A stretch of DNA of 64,000 nt from Hungatella sp. UBA5385 (GTDB lineage Bacteria; Bacillota; Clostridia; Lachnospirales; Lachnospiraceae), in contig DHOR01000040.1 in assembly GCA_002409995.1 (NCBI GenBank), positions 292,926-356,925 on the forward strand. The letters run 5' to 3'. Positions 42,184 to 50,618 of this stretch are shown here, piece after piece. The number at the start of each line of letters is the position of its first letter. The first letter of the stretch is position 1. Made by a program: the position numbers and the translations under genes. The notes beneath the pieces were generated by a model. It was given only the letters and a program-made list of their open reading frames with translations, was not told the DNA's origin and searched no databases.

Positions 42184-43410
42184 TTATCCAAATAACAGTA
42201 AAAGGAAGCCTGCTGCAACAGCGGAACCGATAACACCGGCTACGTTAGGTCCCATTGCATGCATCAGAAGGAAGTTGGTTGGATTCGCCTTACGCCCTTC
42301 ATTCTGGGCTACTCTGGCTGCCATAGGAACTGCTGATACACCGGCAGCGCCAATGAGAGGATTAACTTTTCCTCCAGTGAGTACATACATCAGTTTACCA
42401 AGCAGAACACCGCCTGCTGTTGAGAAAGCAAATGCAGTCAGTCCTAATACTACTATAGCAAGTGTCTGAACCTGTAAGAACTGGGTTCCTTCTGCAGTTG
42501 CTCCAACTGTCACTCCCAGTAAAATAGTAATAATATTACACAATGCATTCTGAGCTGTGTCACTTAATCGTTCTACAACGCCTGATTCTCTAAAGAGATT
42601 ACCCAGCATCAGCAGACCAATCAGCGGAGCTACTGATGGAAGCATCAATACACAAAGAACAGTTACTGCAATTGGGAATACGATCTTCTCTGTTTTAGAC
42701 ACGACTCTAAGCTGTTCCATCTTAACCTCACGTTCCTTTTTGGTTGTGAGAGCTCTCATAATCGGAGGCTGGATTAACGGAATCAGTGCCATGTAAGAAT
42801 AAGCAGCAACTGCAATAGGCCCTAGAAGTTCCGGAGCAATTTGAGATGCCAGGAATATAGCTGTAGGACCATCGGCACCGCCGATAATACCAATGGCTGC
42901 TGCCTGTTCCGGTGTAAAAATTCCAATATTAGCTGCAATGATAAATGCAATATAGATACCCAGCTGTGCTGCAGCACCTAAAAATAAGCTTTTAGGGTTA
43001 GCAATCAAAGGACCAAAATCGGTCATTGCACCAACACCCATGAATATAAGACAGGGGAATATACTGCTCTTTACCCCCATATATATAATTCTTAAAACTC
43101 CTGAATCATACCAGTTTACACTGTTTAAATTCTGCATCGCCGCATTGATGGCCTGCTGTGATCCGCTGTCTATTGCTACGTCAAGCGCCTGCCTGGCACT
43201 CTCTGTCGCATCATACATAAGCCCTGCAATTGGCAGATTGGCAAGAAGCATTCCAAAAGATATGGGAAGAAGCAACAGAGGTTCAAACTCCTTAACAATA
43301 GCCAGATAGAGTAAGATACATGCCACTACGATCATAATAACATGCTGAGGAGTAAGGGCTGCGAAACCGGACTCCTCGATAATACCCTGTATTACCTTAA
43401 TGATGTCCAT
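42184..43410 (-). CDS. madB: Carboxybiotin decarboxylase, Na+-pumping beta subunit (MadB/OadB/GcdB type)
   Basis: 408 aa integral membrane protein with about nine to eleven helices. It decarboxylates carboxybiotin and uses the energy to export Na+. The family signature is IIGGADGPTAIFLASQ, containing the essential Asp, with a further NLFRESGVVERLSDTAQNAL loop and a C-terminal GKVNPLIGAAGVSAVPMAAR. OadB/GcdB/MadB share this fold; its place among malonate genes points to MadB. It follows the biotin carrier by 18 nt and ends 27 nt before the promoter of the hutP-like gene. Confidence 0.9.
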   Translation of the reverse strand: MDIIKVIQGIIEESGFAALTPQHVIMIVVACILLYLAIVKEFEPLLLLPISFGMLLANLPIAGLMYDATESARQALDVAIDSGSQQAINAAMQNLNSVNWYDSGVLRIIYMGVKSSIFPCLIFMGVGAMTDFGPLIANPKSLFLGAAAQLGIYIAFIIAANIGIFTPEQAAAIGIIGGADGPTAIFLASQIAPELLGPIAVAAYSYMALIPLIQPPIMRALTTKKEREVKMEQLRVVSKTEKIVFPIAVTVLCVLMLPSVAPLIGLLMLGNLFRESGVVERLSDTAQNALCNIITILLGVTVGATAEGTQFLQVQTLAIVVLGLTAFAFSTAGGVLLGKLMYVLTGGKVNPLIGAAGVSAVPMAARVAQNEGRKANPTNFLLMHAMGPNVAGVIGSAVAAGFLLLLFG

Positions 43411-43428
43411 AACGAAACTCCTTCCTCA

Positions 43429-43848
43429 TTAGTTGATTACTACTAGTATATCGCCTGTATTAACAGAGGCTCCTTTTGATACAAGAATCTGTTTTACTGT
43501 TCCTGATGTCTCTGCTACTACCTCGATTTCCATTTTCATAGCTTCCAGTACAATCACTGTCTCGCCTGTAGTTACTGCCTGACCTACTGTTACCGGAATA
43601 TTAAAGATACTTCCCGGCATTGGGCTGGTTACATTAACATCATTGCCTGATGATGCTGCAGGAGCCGCTGCTGGTGCTGGAGCCGGTGCTGGTGCTGGAA
43701 CCGGTGCTGGTGCCGCTGGCTGTGCATAAGCCACTGGTGCCGGCTGTGCATAAGCTGCTGGTGCTGGCTGTGCATAAGTCTGAGCTGCATCTAAACGATC
43801 TACTTCTACTTCAATTTGTTTTCCATTTAACTTAACTAAATATCTCAT
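43429..43848 (-). CDS. Biotin carboxyl carrier subunit
   Basis: 139 aa. A C-terminal biotinyl domain (about 70-139) carries the AMKM motif, with Lys105 as the attachment site (VLEAMKMEIEV). The N-terminal strand (MRYLVKLNGKQIEVEVDRLD) is joined by a flexible Ala/Pro linker with repeated YAQPAPAA units (about 25-65). It would carry CO2 from the carboxyltransferase to the membrane decarboxylase. It sits between the gamma-like subunit and madB. The counterpart in M. rubra is MadF; glutaconyl-CoA and methylmalonyl-CoA decarboxylases have very similar proteins. Confidence 0.92.
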   Translation of the reverse strand: MRYLVKLNGKQIEVEVDRLDAAQTYAQPAPAAYAQPAPVAYAQPAAPAPVPAPAPAPAPAAAPAASSGNDVNVTSPMPGSIFNIPVTVGQAVTTGETVIVLEAMKMEIEVVAETSGTVKQILVSKGASVNTGDILVVIN

Positions 43849-43874
43849 AATGTTTTATCCTCTCTGTTTCCATA

Positions 43875-44186
43875 TTATTTGACTTCAATTGATCGAAATA
43901 CTAATTCTTCCGGTGCCAGACCACTATCCTCACAAATTACTGTCAATACTGCAGCCATCTCGTCATCACTCAGCACAGAGCCTGCAGCCACAGGAACCGG
44001 CGTTGGTACTGGTGCTGGTGTCTGTACTGCTGCTGGAGCGATTTGTTTTTTTCCTATAGAACCTACTACCTTGGAAAGCAGCCATACAAACAGGGCCAGA
44101 AGAGCAAGCTCAAACATTACAATACCCATACCTGCCACTGAAATATAGATGGTATCTAAAAATTCTAATTGCTGTCCTGATAACAT
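43875..44186 (-). CDS. Na+-pumping decarboxylase gamma/delta-like small subunit (OadG family)
   Basis: 103 aa. One TM helix near the N-terminus (about 15-38: YISVAGMGIVMFELALLALFV), a Pro/Ala/Val linker (about 50-70) and a hydrophilic tail (SDDEMAAVLTVICEDSGLAPEEL). It anchors and assembles the decarboxylase complex as OadG does. It is the first gene of the unit gamma-biotin-madB, behind AAGGAGG. Low sequence complexity limits certainty, but length, topology and neighbours agree. Confidence 0.8.
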   Translation of the reverse strand: MLSGQQLEFLDTIYISVAGMGIVMFELALLALFVWLLSKVVGSIGKKQIAPAAVQTPAPVPTPVPVAAGSVLSDDEMAAVLTVICEDSGLAPEELVFRSIEVK

Positions 44187-44725
44187 AGTTTCACCTCCTT
44201 ATCTCCTATATATTACAAATGATTCCCATTTTATTTTCTGCAAAACAAAAAGGACAGAAAAATTCTATTTACTATCCTCCCATTCTCTCTTATATACTTA
44301 TCAATTTGCCGAAATCATTTGTTTAAAACATGTTGCATATCTACTCAAATACTCTCGAATTCTCAAAAATCATTATATGATTTATACTAATACAATACCT
44401 TATTCCCCTGTTTTCGTCAACCGATTTTTTAGGAATTCTCTTCTTTCCGTTATTTTGTTGTTAACTTTTCTTAACACCGTTTTACTTTTTTACAGACAAT
44501 TTGTGCATTTTTACCATTTTCAGTCATTTTTGTATCACATTTTATACACCTATATATAACCAAAACAGCATATAGGTGATTCTATATATCTATTTTTCAT
44601 ATTTTTTCATTTGTGATAAAATAAAAATACAACAAACTGCTGTGACGCATGCAAAAAAGCAATTGAAACTTGTGAATATTATATAAGCACTTCTGTTAAT
44701 AAAGTGCTAAGAAAGGAAGGATATT
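44187..44725. promoter_or_regulatory. 540-bp divergent regulatory region with an operator-like inverted repeat
   Basis: This gap lies between the gamma-subunit gene (minus) and the M42 peptidase gene (plus); no credible gene is seen. It is very AT-rich. It holds CACCTATAT (44547-44555)/ATATAGGTG (44570-44578), 9-bp arms around 14 bp, as expected for a dimeric regulator such as the LysR protein encoded nearby. A minus-strand TATAAT at 44377-44372 lacks a clear -35. A short hairpin AGCACTT/AAGTGCT (44686-44708) precedes the plus-strand gene's Shine-Dalgarno site. Confidence 0.45.
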
Positions 44726-45856
44726 ATGTTAGAAAGAGCATCAGCAAAACAGGATTTAAAGGATAAGCTGAAAGAATTTACTTCTTTAATAGGAGTCAGC
44801 GGTGAGGAGCAGGATATAATCCGTGCTATGATTAAGCACATGGAACCATATGCAGACGAAATCAAAGTAAGCACCCTTGGTAACTTAACTGCTGTTAAAA
44901 AAGGAAACAGACCGGGGCCAACCGTTTTAATTGCCTCTCATTCAGATGAGATCGGCTTCAGTGTTAAATATATCTCAGATGACGGCTTCGTTTACTTCGA
45001 TAAAATTGGCGGTGTTCCTAATAATGTTTTAGTTGGAAGAAAGGTATGGATTACACGCAATAAGATTCCCGGCGTAATCGGAACCATTCCAGGACACTTA
45101 CAGACACCTGAAGAAGCCCGCCTTGTACGTGCTGCAAAAGACCTTTACATTGACGTTGCATGCAGTACCAGAGAGGAAGTCGAAGCTTTGGGAATCCATG
45201 TTGGTGACAGAGCAGTATTTGCAGATACCATTACAGAGATGGGCAATCCTGATTATCTCTCCGGTAAATCCATGGATAACCGTGCAGGCTGTGCTGTTGT
45301 TTGCGAAGTTATGAAGCAATGCGCTTCCGGTGATTTTGCAGGCACTCTGGTCATCGGCGCTTCCTGTCGTGAAGAAGTTGGTATGGTTGGTGCAAGAGCT
45401 TTAGGACACAGTGTTCAGCCTGATTATGTCATTGCTGTTGATACAGTGCCTTCCGGTGATACACCTGATCAGAGAGGCTCCAGATCACTCCTTCCCATTT
45501 CTCTTGGCAAGGGACCTGCAGTTCTACTGGCAGATGGCTGTGACAGCTCCCATCAGTATGGAGTCTTCAGCAGTGTTCACCCTGCTATTAAAAAAGCCAT
45601 TGAGACTCAGTCAAAGAGCCAGGAAGTTCCAGTACAGTGGCTGACTTTAGTAGGATTCCTTTCTACTACTGATGCTGCAGAGTATGCTTATGCAGGCGAT
45701 GGCATTCCACAGGCTTCCTTTACTATTCCACGTCGTTACTCTCACGCTCCTGTAGAGCTTCTTAATATCAATGATATGGTCGATATGGTTGCTATCTTAA
45801 AGGGTATTGTGGAAGAAGAAAATGAGACTATTAATCTGGACTTTATGGCTTACTAA
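44726..45856 (+). CDS. M42-family metallo-aminopeptidase
   Basis: 376 aa. The metal ligands of the M42 clan are visible: His in LIASHSDEIGFSV, Asp in SMDNRAGCAVVCEV, Glu-Glu in GASCREEVGMVGARAL, Asp in VIAVDTVPSGDTP and a His near the C-terminus (RYSHAPVELLN). The usual role is release of N-terminal residues from peptides; some members are labelled endoglucanase in error. It begins a plus-strand unit with the AtoE-like gene 30 nt downstream, in the middle of the malonate locus. Its link to malonate use is unclear. Confidence 0.9.
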   Translation: MLERASAKQDLKDKLKEFTSLIGVSGEEQDIIRAMIKHMEPYADEIKVSTLGNLTAVKKGNRPGPTVLIASHSDEIGFSVKYISDDGFVYFDKIGGVPNNVLVGRKVWITRNKIPGVIGTIPGHLQTPEEARLVRAAKDLYIDVACSTREEVEALGIHVGDRAVFADTITEMGNPDYLSGKSMDNRAGCAVVCEVMKQCASGDFAGTLVIGASCREEVGMVGARALGHSVQPDYVIAVDTVPSGDTPDQRGSRSLLPISLGKGPAVLLADGCDSSHQYGVFSSVHPAIKKAIETQSKSQEVPVQWLTLVGFLSTTDAAEYAYAGDGIPQASFTIPRRYSHAPVELLNINDMVDMVAILKGIVEEENETINLDFMAY

Positions 45857-45886
45857 TGAACATTAATAATTGAAGGAGGGATTTTG

Positions 45887-47287
45887 TTGAGTCAGTCAAA
45901 GAAAACAAATTCCAACAATAAAGGAAGTGTCCTGACACGCATCGGTGTACGCTTTACCGGTTTTTCCCAGAAGTATATGCCGGAACCAATAGTATTTGCA
46001 GTTACTCTGACCTTTGTAGCCTTTATTCTGGCTATGCTGATCACCAGACTTACTCCTTTCCAGGTATTGGATAAGTGGTATCAGGGCTTATGGGAGCTTC
46101 TTACCTTTGGTATGCAGATGGCAGTAGGTATTATTGCCGGAACAGTGCTTGCAGATTCTTATTTTTTAAAAAAGGGCATCACTGCTCTTGCAGAAAAACC
46201 AAAGAACGGGCCTCAGGCAGCATTCTGTGTAGCGCTATTTACAGTCCTGCTTTCTTTTGTCCACTTTGGTCTCAGTCTGGTAGGCGGAGCTCTTCTGGCA
46301 AAAAGCATCGCTAAGAACCTGCGTAAAAAAGGTGTCCCTTTTGAATATGGACTTCTTGCTGCCTGCGGTTACTTAGGGCAGATGACATGGGCTGCTGGTC
46401 TATCCAGTTCCATAGGATTACTGATTGCAACACCAGGACACTTTCTGGAATCAGAAATGGGCGTTATTCCAATGAATAACTACGTTTTTAATGGTATGAA
46501 TTTATTTGTAATGGCTGCTCATACAGTACTGCTTCCTACTATAGCTTACTTACTGCATCCAAAGGGAAGCAACGTGAATTCCATTCCTGAGTATGCACTT
46601 AAGGTTTTCGAAGACGAGCCTTTACCTGAAAAAAATAAATCTGCCAAAGAATCTGTTTCATTTATACAGAGTCTTAGCAGCAACCGGATTATTACTGCAG
46701 CCATTGGCTGTCTTGGATTGTTTTATGTTGTTTATGCTTTTGCTACACAAGGGTTTAGTGCTTTTGATATGAACTTATTAAATACCATTATGCTGTTTTC
46801 CGGAATATTACTGCAGGGCACTCTTGCTAATTATGTAGCTGCATTTTCAAAAGCCACCTCCAGTGCAAGCGGGATCATCTTTCAGTTTCCCATCTACGCC
46901 GGAATCATGGGCATTATTAAATACTCAGGCCTTGGTGCCTTGCTGGCAACCGCAATCGCTTCTGTCAGCAATTCATTTACCATCTATTTGTGGACATTTT
47001 TAACTGCTGCTTTAGTAAACCTATTCGTTCCGTCAGGCGGCGGTCAATGGGCGATTCAGGGCGCTGTTGCCATTGAATCATCAAAGCTGGTGGGAGGCAA
47101 TCTCTTAAGATCAGCGCAGTCCGTTGCATACGGCGGTGCATGGGCTAATATGTGCCAGCCCTTCTGGGCTTTAGCGCTTCTTGGAATTACAGGTTTAAAA
47201 GCCAAAGACATTCTGGGATATTCAACAACAATGATGCTGGCTGCGGGTCTTCTGCTGATACCAACCTTATTGCTCTTCCCTCTCTGA
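45887..47287 (+). CDS. AtoE-family short-chain fatty acid transporter
   Basis: Integral membrane protein of about 466 aa with roughly ten to twelve TM helices. It starts at a TTG (45887), with GGAGGG at 6-nt spacing, and contains the family stretches FSQKYMPEPIVFAVTLTFVAFI, GFSFVHFGLSLVGGALLAKSI-like helices and FVPSGGGQWAIQGAVAIES. AtoE is a short-chain fatty acid carrier in Escherichia coli (acetoacetate/butyrate). In this setting it could move acetate, the product of malonate decarboxylation, or an unrelated substrate. It ends at a terminator. Confidence 0.85.
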   Translation: MSQSKKTNSNNKGSVLTRIGVRFTGFSQKYMPEPIVFAVTLTFVAFILAMLITRLTPFQVLDKWYQGLWELLTFGMQMAVGIIAGTVLADSYFLKKGITALAEKPKNGPQAAFCVALFTVLLSFVHFGLSLVGGALLAKSIAKNLRKKGVPFEYGLLAACGYLGQMTWAAGLSSSIGLLIATPGHFLESEMGVIPMNNYVFNGMNLFVMAAHTVLLPTIAYLLHPKGSNVNSIPEYALKVFEDEPLPEKNKSAKESVSFIQSLSSNRIITAAIGCLGLFYVVYAFATQGFSAFDMNLLNTIMLFSGILLQGTLANYVAAFSKATSSASGIIFQFPIYAGIMGIIKYSGLGALLATAIASVSNSFTIYLWTFLTAALVNLFVPSGGGQWAIQGAVAIESSKLVGGNLLRSAQSVAYGGAWANMCQPFWALALLGITGLKAKDILGYSTTMMLAAGLLLIPTLLLFPL

Positions 47288-47317
47288 TTGATTTGGCAGT
47301 TAATCTTATGATATACT

Positions 47318-47358
47318 GAGGTATAGAAGTTTTCGTCTTCTATGCCTCTTTGTATTTT
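47318..47358 (+). terminator. Terminator after the AtoE-family gene, next to the lysR promoter
   Basis: GAGGTATAGAAG (47318-47329) pairs with CTTCTATGCCTC (47337-47348), followed by TTTGTATTTT. It closes the M42-AtoE unit. TATAAT at 47358-47363 may be the -10 of the next gene, whose start lies at 47406. Confidence 0.75.
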
Positions 47359-47405
47359 ATAATATTGTGTCTATAGATATCAAATTAAGAAAGGAGTCCT
47401 TCTCA

Positions 47406-48293
47406 TTGGATCTTACAAAACTTCGCTATTTCAAAGTGGTTGCCCAGACAGAACATATCTCCAGGGCTGCTGAAAAACTCCACATTTCCCAGCCTGCCCT
47501 GAGTAAAACCATTGCTTTACTGGAAGAGGAGCTGGGTGTTTCCCTCTTTGACCGGATTGGCCGCCGTATTGAGCTTAATGATTATGGAATTGCCTTCTTA
47601 AGATATGTGGAAACAGCCCTTAATTCCATTGATAATGGATTGCAGGTGATTAAAAGCATGGAGAATCCTTATTCCTCCAGGCTAAAACTGCAGACCAATA
47701 TAACAGGGGATGCTTATTTGCTTGATATGATCACGTCATTTCGCAAAGAATATCCCCATGTCTGTTTTGAAATTATTAAAAATTATCAGAAATCAAAGTT
47801 TTTAAACAACTGTGATCTCTATATTCATGCTGTCCAGATTCCTTTATACAAATGTGTTTCCATTCCCATTTTTGCAGAAGAGATTCTTCTTGGTGTTCCC
47901 GGTGATCACCCATTAAGCACTCTGTCACGAATCTCCTTGCAACAGGTACAGAATGAGCCTTTTATTACACTGTCTAAGGAAACCAGCTGGTATGAGGAAA
48001 CCAATGACTTTTGTATTCGCTCTGGTTTCAAACCTAATATTATCTATGAATGTGATGGAACGGAAATGGTTGCAAAGCTGATCGGTGCAGGAGAAGGGGT
48101 TGGCTTTCTGCCTGCAAAAAGCTGGGGAAGTTTTTCTGATAATGTATCTCTGCTGCGCATTAATAATATCAGCTGCAGAAGGGATTATAATCTTTCCTGG
48201 CAATTGGAACAGCCTTATAATCCCTTAATTGAAAAATTCAAAGACCATATGAAGAAATATTTTGAACTATTAAACAACGATATAGACTATTAA
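47406..48293 (+). CDS. LysR-family transcriptional regulator
   Basis: About 295 aa. I start at the TTG at 47406 (LDLTKLRYFKVVAQTEHIS), 9 nt after AAGGAG; an upstream GTG at 47367 would lie at or before the transcription start. The N-terminal helix-turn-helix reads ISRAAEKLHISQPALSKTIALLEEELGVSLFDRIGR, and an effector-binding domain follows. It lies between the AtoE-like gene and the convergent madM, so it is a candidate for malonate-responsive control (MdcR-like), although the effector is unproven. The inverted repeat at 44547-44578 is a candidate target. Confidence 0.9.
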   Translation: MDLTKLRYFKVVAQTEHISRAAEKLHISQPALSKTIALLEEELGVSLFDRIGRRIELNDYGIAFLRYVETALNSIDNGLQVIKSMENPYSSRLKLQTNITGDAYLLDMITSFRKEYPHVCFEIIKNYQKSKFLNNCDLYIHAVQIPLYKCVSIPIFAEEILLGVPGDHPLSTLSRISLQQVQNEPFITLSKETSWYEETNDFCIRSGFKPNIIYECDGTEMVAKLIGAGEGVGFLPAKSWGSFSDNVSLLRINNISCRRDYNLSWQLEQPYNPLIEKFKDHMKKYFELLNNDIDY

Positions 48294-48319
48294 TCCATTT
48301 CTCAGAATTATGCAGTTTA

Positions 48320-49075
48320 CTATAAAATTAATTTTACGAGAAAATAGCAAACAGAAGGACAGAGCAGGCTTCCCAGACCGGTATAGAAGGTTGCAACCAT
48401 TGCTCCATATGGAACCAGTTTGGGATCAGTTGCTGCAAGACCGCCCGCAGTACCGCTTGTAGTTCCCATAATTCCACCATATATCATAGCAGCTGTGGGA
48501 TTATCAAGCTTAATCTTCTTGGCAATGAGAGGTGTTACAATCATACATGCAACTGATTTAACTACTCCAGCTGCAATTGAAAGCGCTGCTACATCTGAAC
48601 TTACACCAAGGGCGGTTGCCGTAACAGGTCCTACGATAAAGGTAACTGCTCCTGCACCTATGGTAGTCACTTCCGCAGCATCTCTATACCCAAATATATA
48701 AGCAATGACTGCTCCAACTATAAAGGCAAAAAACACTCCTATAAAAAGAGATATAACACCGATGATTCCTGCTTTCTTTAAATTCTCCATTTTCACTCCA
48801 AATGCAGTGGAGATAATGGTGTAATCCCTTAGCATACTGCCGCCAAGTAATCCTATACCTGAAAATATTGCCACATCTGATAATCCGTTTTTACCGCCTG
48901 TATAGATTCCCCCTATATAGGCTGCAACTAATCCCAGAACAATAGCTATAGCAGAACTCATTCTCTCCTGCTTTATTAATTTTGCAAATCTATCAGAAAC
49001 AAACATTACGACAGCAACAAAAAGGAACGCACCTATCAGTCCATTTTTCACTAAAATGTCATATAAAATAGTCAT
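48320..49075 (-). CDS. madM: Malonate transporter subunit MadM
   Basis: 251 aa membrane protein with about seven or eight helices. It shows the MadM features FVSDRFAKLIKQERMSSAIAIVLGLV, GGSMLRDYTIISTAFGV and PTAAMIYGGIMGTTSGTAGGLAATDP. MadL and MadM together form a malonate importer, which is Na+-dependent in M. rubra. Its start overlaps the end of madL by 4 nt, so translation is coupled. Convergent to the lysR gene with a 26-bp gap. Confidence 0.88.
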   Translation of the reverse strand: MTILYDILVKNGLIGAFLFVAVVMFVSDRFAKLIKQERMSSAIAIVLGLVAAYIGGIYTGGKNGLSDVAIFSGIGLLGGSMLRDYTIISTAFGVKMENLKKAGIIGVISLFIGVFFAFIVGAVIAYIFGYRDAAEVTTIGAGAVTFIVGPVTATALGVSSDVAALSIAAGVVKSVACMIVTPLIAKKIKLDNPTAAMIYGGIMGTTSGTAGGLAATDPKLVPYGAMVATFYTGLGSLLCPSVCYFLVKLIL

Positions 49076-49455
49076 TGATCATCTCCTCCTTTGCTGATTT
49101 TCTTCTCCAGTTTTGTTAAGAGAGGGATAAAAAGCAATCCTCCTACAACCGAAATAACACCTGCCAGAATAGCAACGGCTCCACCGCTGAGGGCTGACAC
49201 CACATTCTGATTGGCTGACATGGCAACCACTACAGGAATATAAATAGCATTCAGAAAAGAAATTCCTTTTGAAGCTTCCTCACTTAATGGTTTTTTCTTT
49301 TTCTCCATATACTGCAAGATAAAGATAAACAGAAACATTGCAATACCAACACCGCCAACGTCACCCTGAACCCCCGCCAGTTTCCCTAATAACACACCGA
49401 TTGTTGAACCCACGATCATACAAAAAGCCAACAATCCTAAACCATAAATTTGCAT
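49072..49455 (-). CDS. madL: Malonate transporter subunit MadL
   Basis: 127 aa with about four hydrophobic segments: MQIYGLGLLAFCMIVGSTIGVLLGKLAG, VGIAMFLFIFILQYM, IYIPVVVAMSANQNVVSALSGG and VISVVGGLLFIPLLT. The short MadL and long MadM form a two-part permease. AAGGAGG precedes the ATG. It is the first gene of its own unit, with a good promoter upstream. Confidence 0.88.
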   Translation of the reverse strand: MQIYGLGLLAFCMIVGSTIGVLLGKLAGVQGDVGGVGIAMFLFIFILQYMEKKKKPLSEEASKGISFLNAIYIPVVVAMSANQNVVSALSGGAVAILAGVISVVGGLLFIPLLTKLEKKISKGGDDQ

Positions 49456-49551
49456 AAGCTACCTCCTTATTAATTTTATATAGCAAACGAATTATTTGAT
49501 AACTCCCCCAATTGTTATATTTTTAACTTTCTATTTGCTATTATAACTTTT

Positions 49552-49580
49552 ATAATACAACACTTCCTGTTATTTTTCAA
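49552..49580 (-). promoter_or_regulatory. Promoter of madLM
   Basis: TTGAAA (49580-49575), a 17-bp spacer and TATTAT (49557-49552) on the minus strand, about 100 nt before madL. Confidence 0.65.
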
Positions 49581-49635
49581 CAATAATATTAATTTTACCG
49601 TTAAAATTTCGTTCATATTATTATTTCTTAAAAGT

Positions 49636-49666
49636 CGAAAAAGGCATGGTAAAGATCACCATGCCT
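49636..49666 (-). terminator. Terminator after mdcB
   Basis: GGCATGGT (49665-49658) and ACCATGCC (49650-49643) form a perfect stem around a GATCTTT loop, followed by TTTTTCG on the minus strand. It separates mdcB from madLM. Confidence 0.85.
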
Positions 49667-49674
49667 CCTTCCTG

Positions 49675-50562
49675 TTACAGTTCCTGCTCCATAAAATAGA
49701 AGAAAAATGTTAAAGCCAGTAAATCCGCCGATCCACCCGGACTTATATTTTCATTGGTTAATTGTCGATCCAGCATTACCACTTCCTCCAGGGTAATCTC
49801 CTGCTTTCGTTCTATGAGTTCTTTTATCTCCAAACTAAGTTCTTCCTGCCGTTTTTTATTGGAACGTGTTATCACATTGGTATCTGTCACATGAGCCATG
49901 AGAGTAAGGAGTGTATAGACACCTGCATCATTCAAGCTTTTTCCCTCTTTTAATTTCTGCTTCAACGCCGGGAGCCCGTAATTAATAACAGAAGGAAATC
50001 CAGTTCCAGCCTCTCCCCTGATTCCCTTTATGCCATATTTTGCATATAGAACTTCTCCGTAAGTTACCGCATTGTCTTCTGTTATTCCATCAAAATCATG
50101 TACAATATCCTTTAACATTTCTGTGCTGACCCTGCACACTGACTCTGGTGACACTTCATAGCCATTGCCATATAACCAGCCTGCACTGCCGCATATAACT
50201 CCCAGGGAAAAGATCAGCCCTTTATGGGTATTGATCCCTTTCGTAGCCTGAAACATACTCTCTTCTGCTATTATTCCAAGATGGCGGATTCTCTGAAAAA
50301 CGTTTTCCGGAGCTTCACTTCTATTGGTCATTCCACATATAGCTGCATCTCTGAAATAAGGAATCAGCGCTGCAGTGCTGTCCACAAATGTGAAGAAATC
50401 CATATCCTTGTGGGCTCCGCTATTATCCCGGTCTACAAGACCCGGCTTAGGTGTTGTTGAAACCTCATACAAAAGGGCTCTGCAGGAACAATTGGCGATT
50501 CGGTCTGCAAGTGCAGCTTCATTTATTATGTTACTTTTGTCTTTTTTATATTCAGCAAACAT
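49675..50562 (-). CDS. mdcB: Triphosphoribosyl-dephospho-CoA synthase
   Basis: 295 aa of the CitG/MdcB family; joins ATP and dephospho-CoA to make the prosthetic-group precursor of the malonate carrier protein. Motifs are STTPKPGLVDRDNSGAHKDMDFFTFVDS, INTHKGLIFSLGV, RGEAGTGFPSVINYGLPAL and ENISPGGSADLLALTFFF. No citrate lyase genes are seen, so the malonate system is the likely customer. It is a separate short unit between a terminator and the ABC-2 permease stop codon; its ribosome-binding site is GGTGGA. Confidence 0.9.
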   Translation of the reverse strand: MFAEYKKDKSNIINEAALADRIANCSCRALLYEVSTTPKPGLVDRDNSGAHKDMDFFTFVDSTAALIPYFRDAAICGMTNRSEAPENVFQRIRHLGIIAEESMFQATKGINTHKGLIFSLGVICGSAGWLYGNGYEVSPESVCRVSTEMLKDIVHDFDGITEDNAVTYGEVLYAKYGIKGIRGEAGTGFPSVINYGLPALKQKLKEGKSLNDAGVYTLLTLMAHVTDTNVITRSNKKRQEELSLEIKELIERKQEITLEEVVMLDRQLTNENISPGGSADLLALTFFFYFMEQEL

Positions 50563-50618
50563 CTTTTGTTATCCACCATTTCTGTGATTTTTTAGATATA
50601 TATTATATGAACTGATTA

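Noticed and set aside
42184..44186. Oxaloacetate, glutaconyl-CoA or methylmalonyl-CoA decarboxylase pump
   Set aside because: The subunits are similar in all these systems, but no matching CoA-carboxyltransferase lies nearby while a full malonate ACP-based set does.
44149..44559. 136-aa plus-strand ORF between the malonate pump genes and the M42 peptidase
   Set aside because: No ribosome-binding site, composition of translated AT-rich noncoding DNA (Phe/Tyr/Leu/His-rich), and it overlaps the gamma-subunit start.
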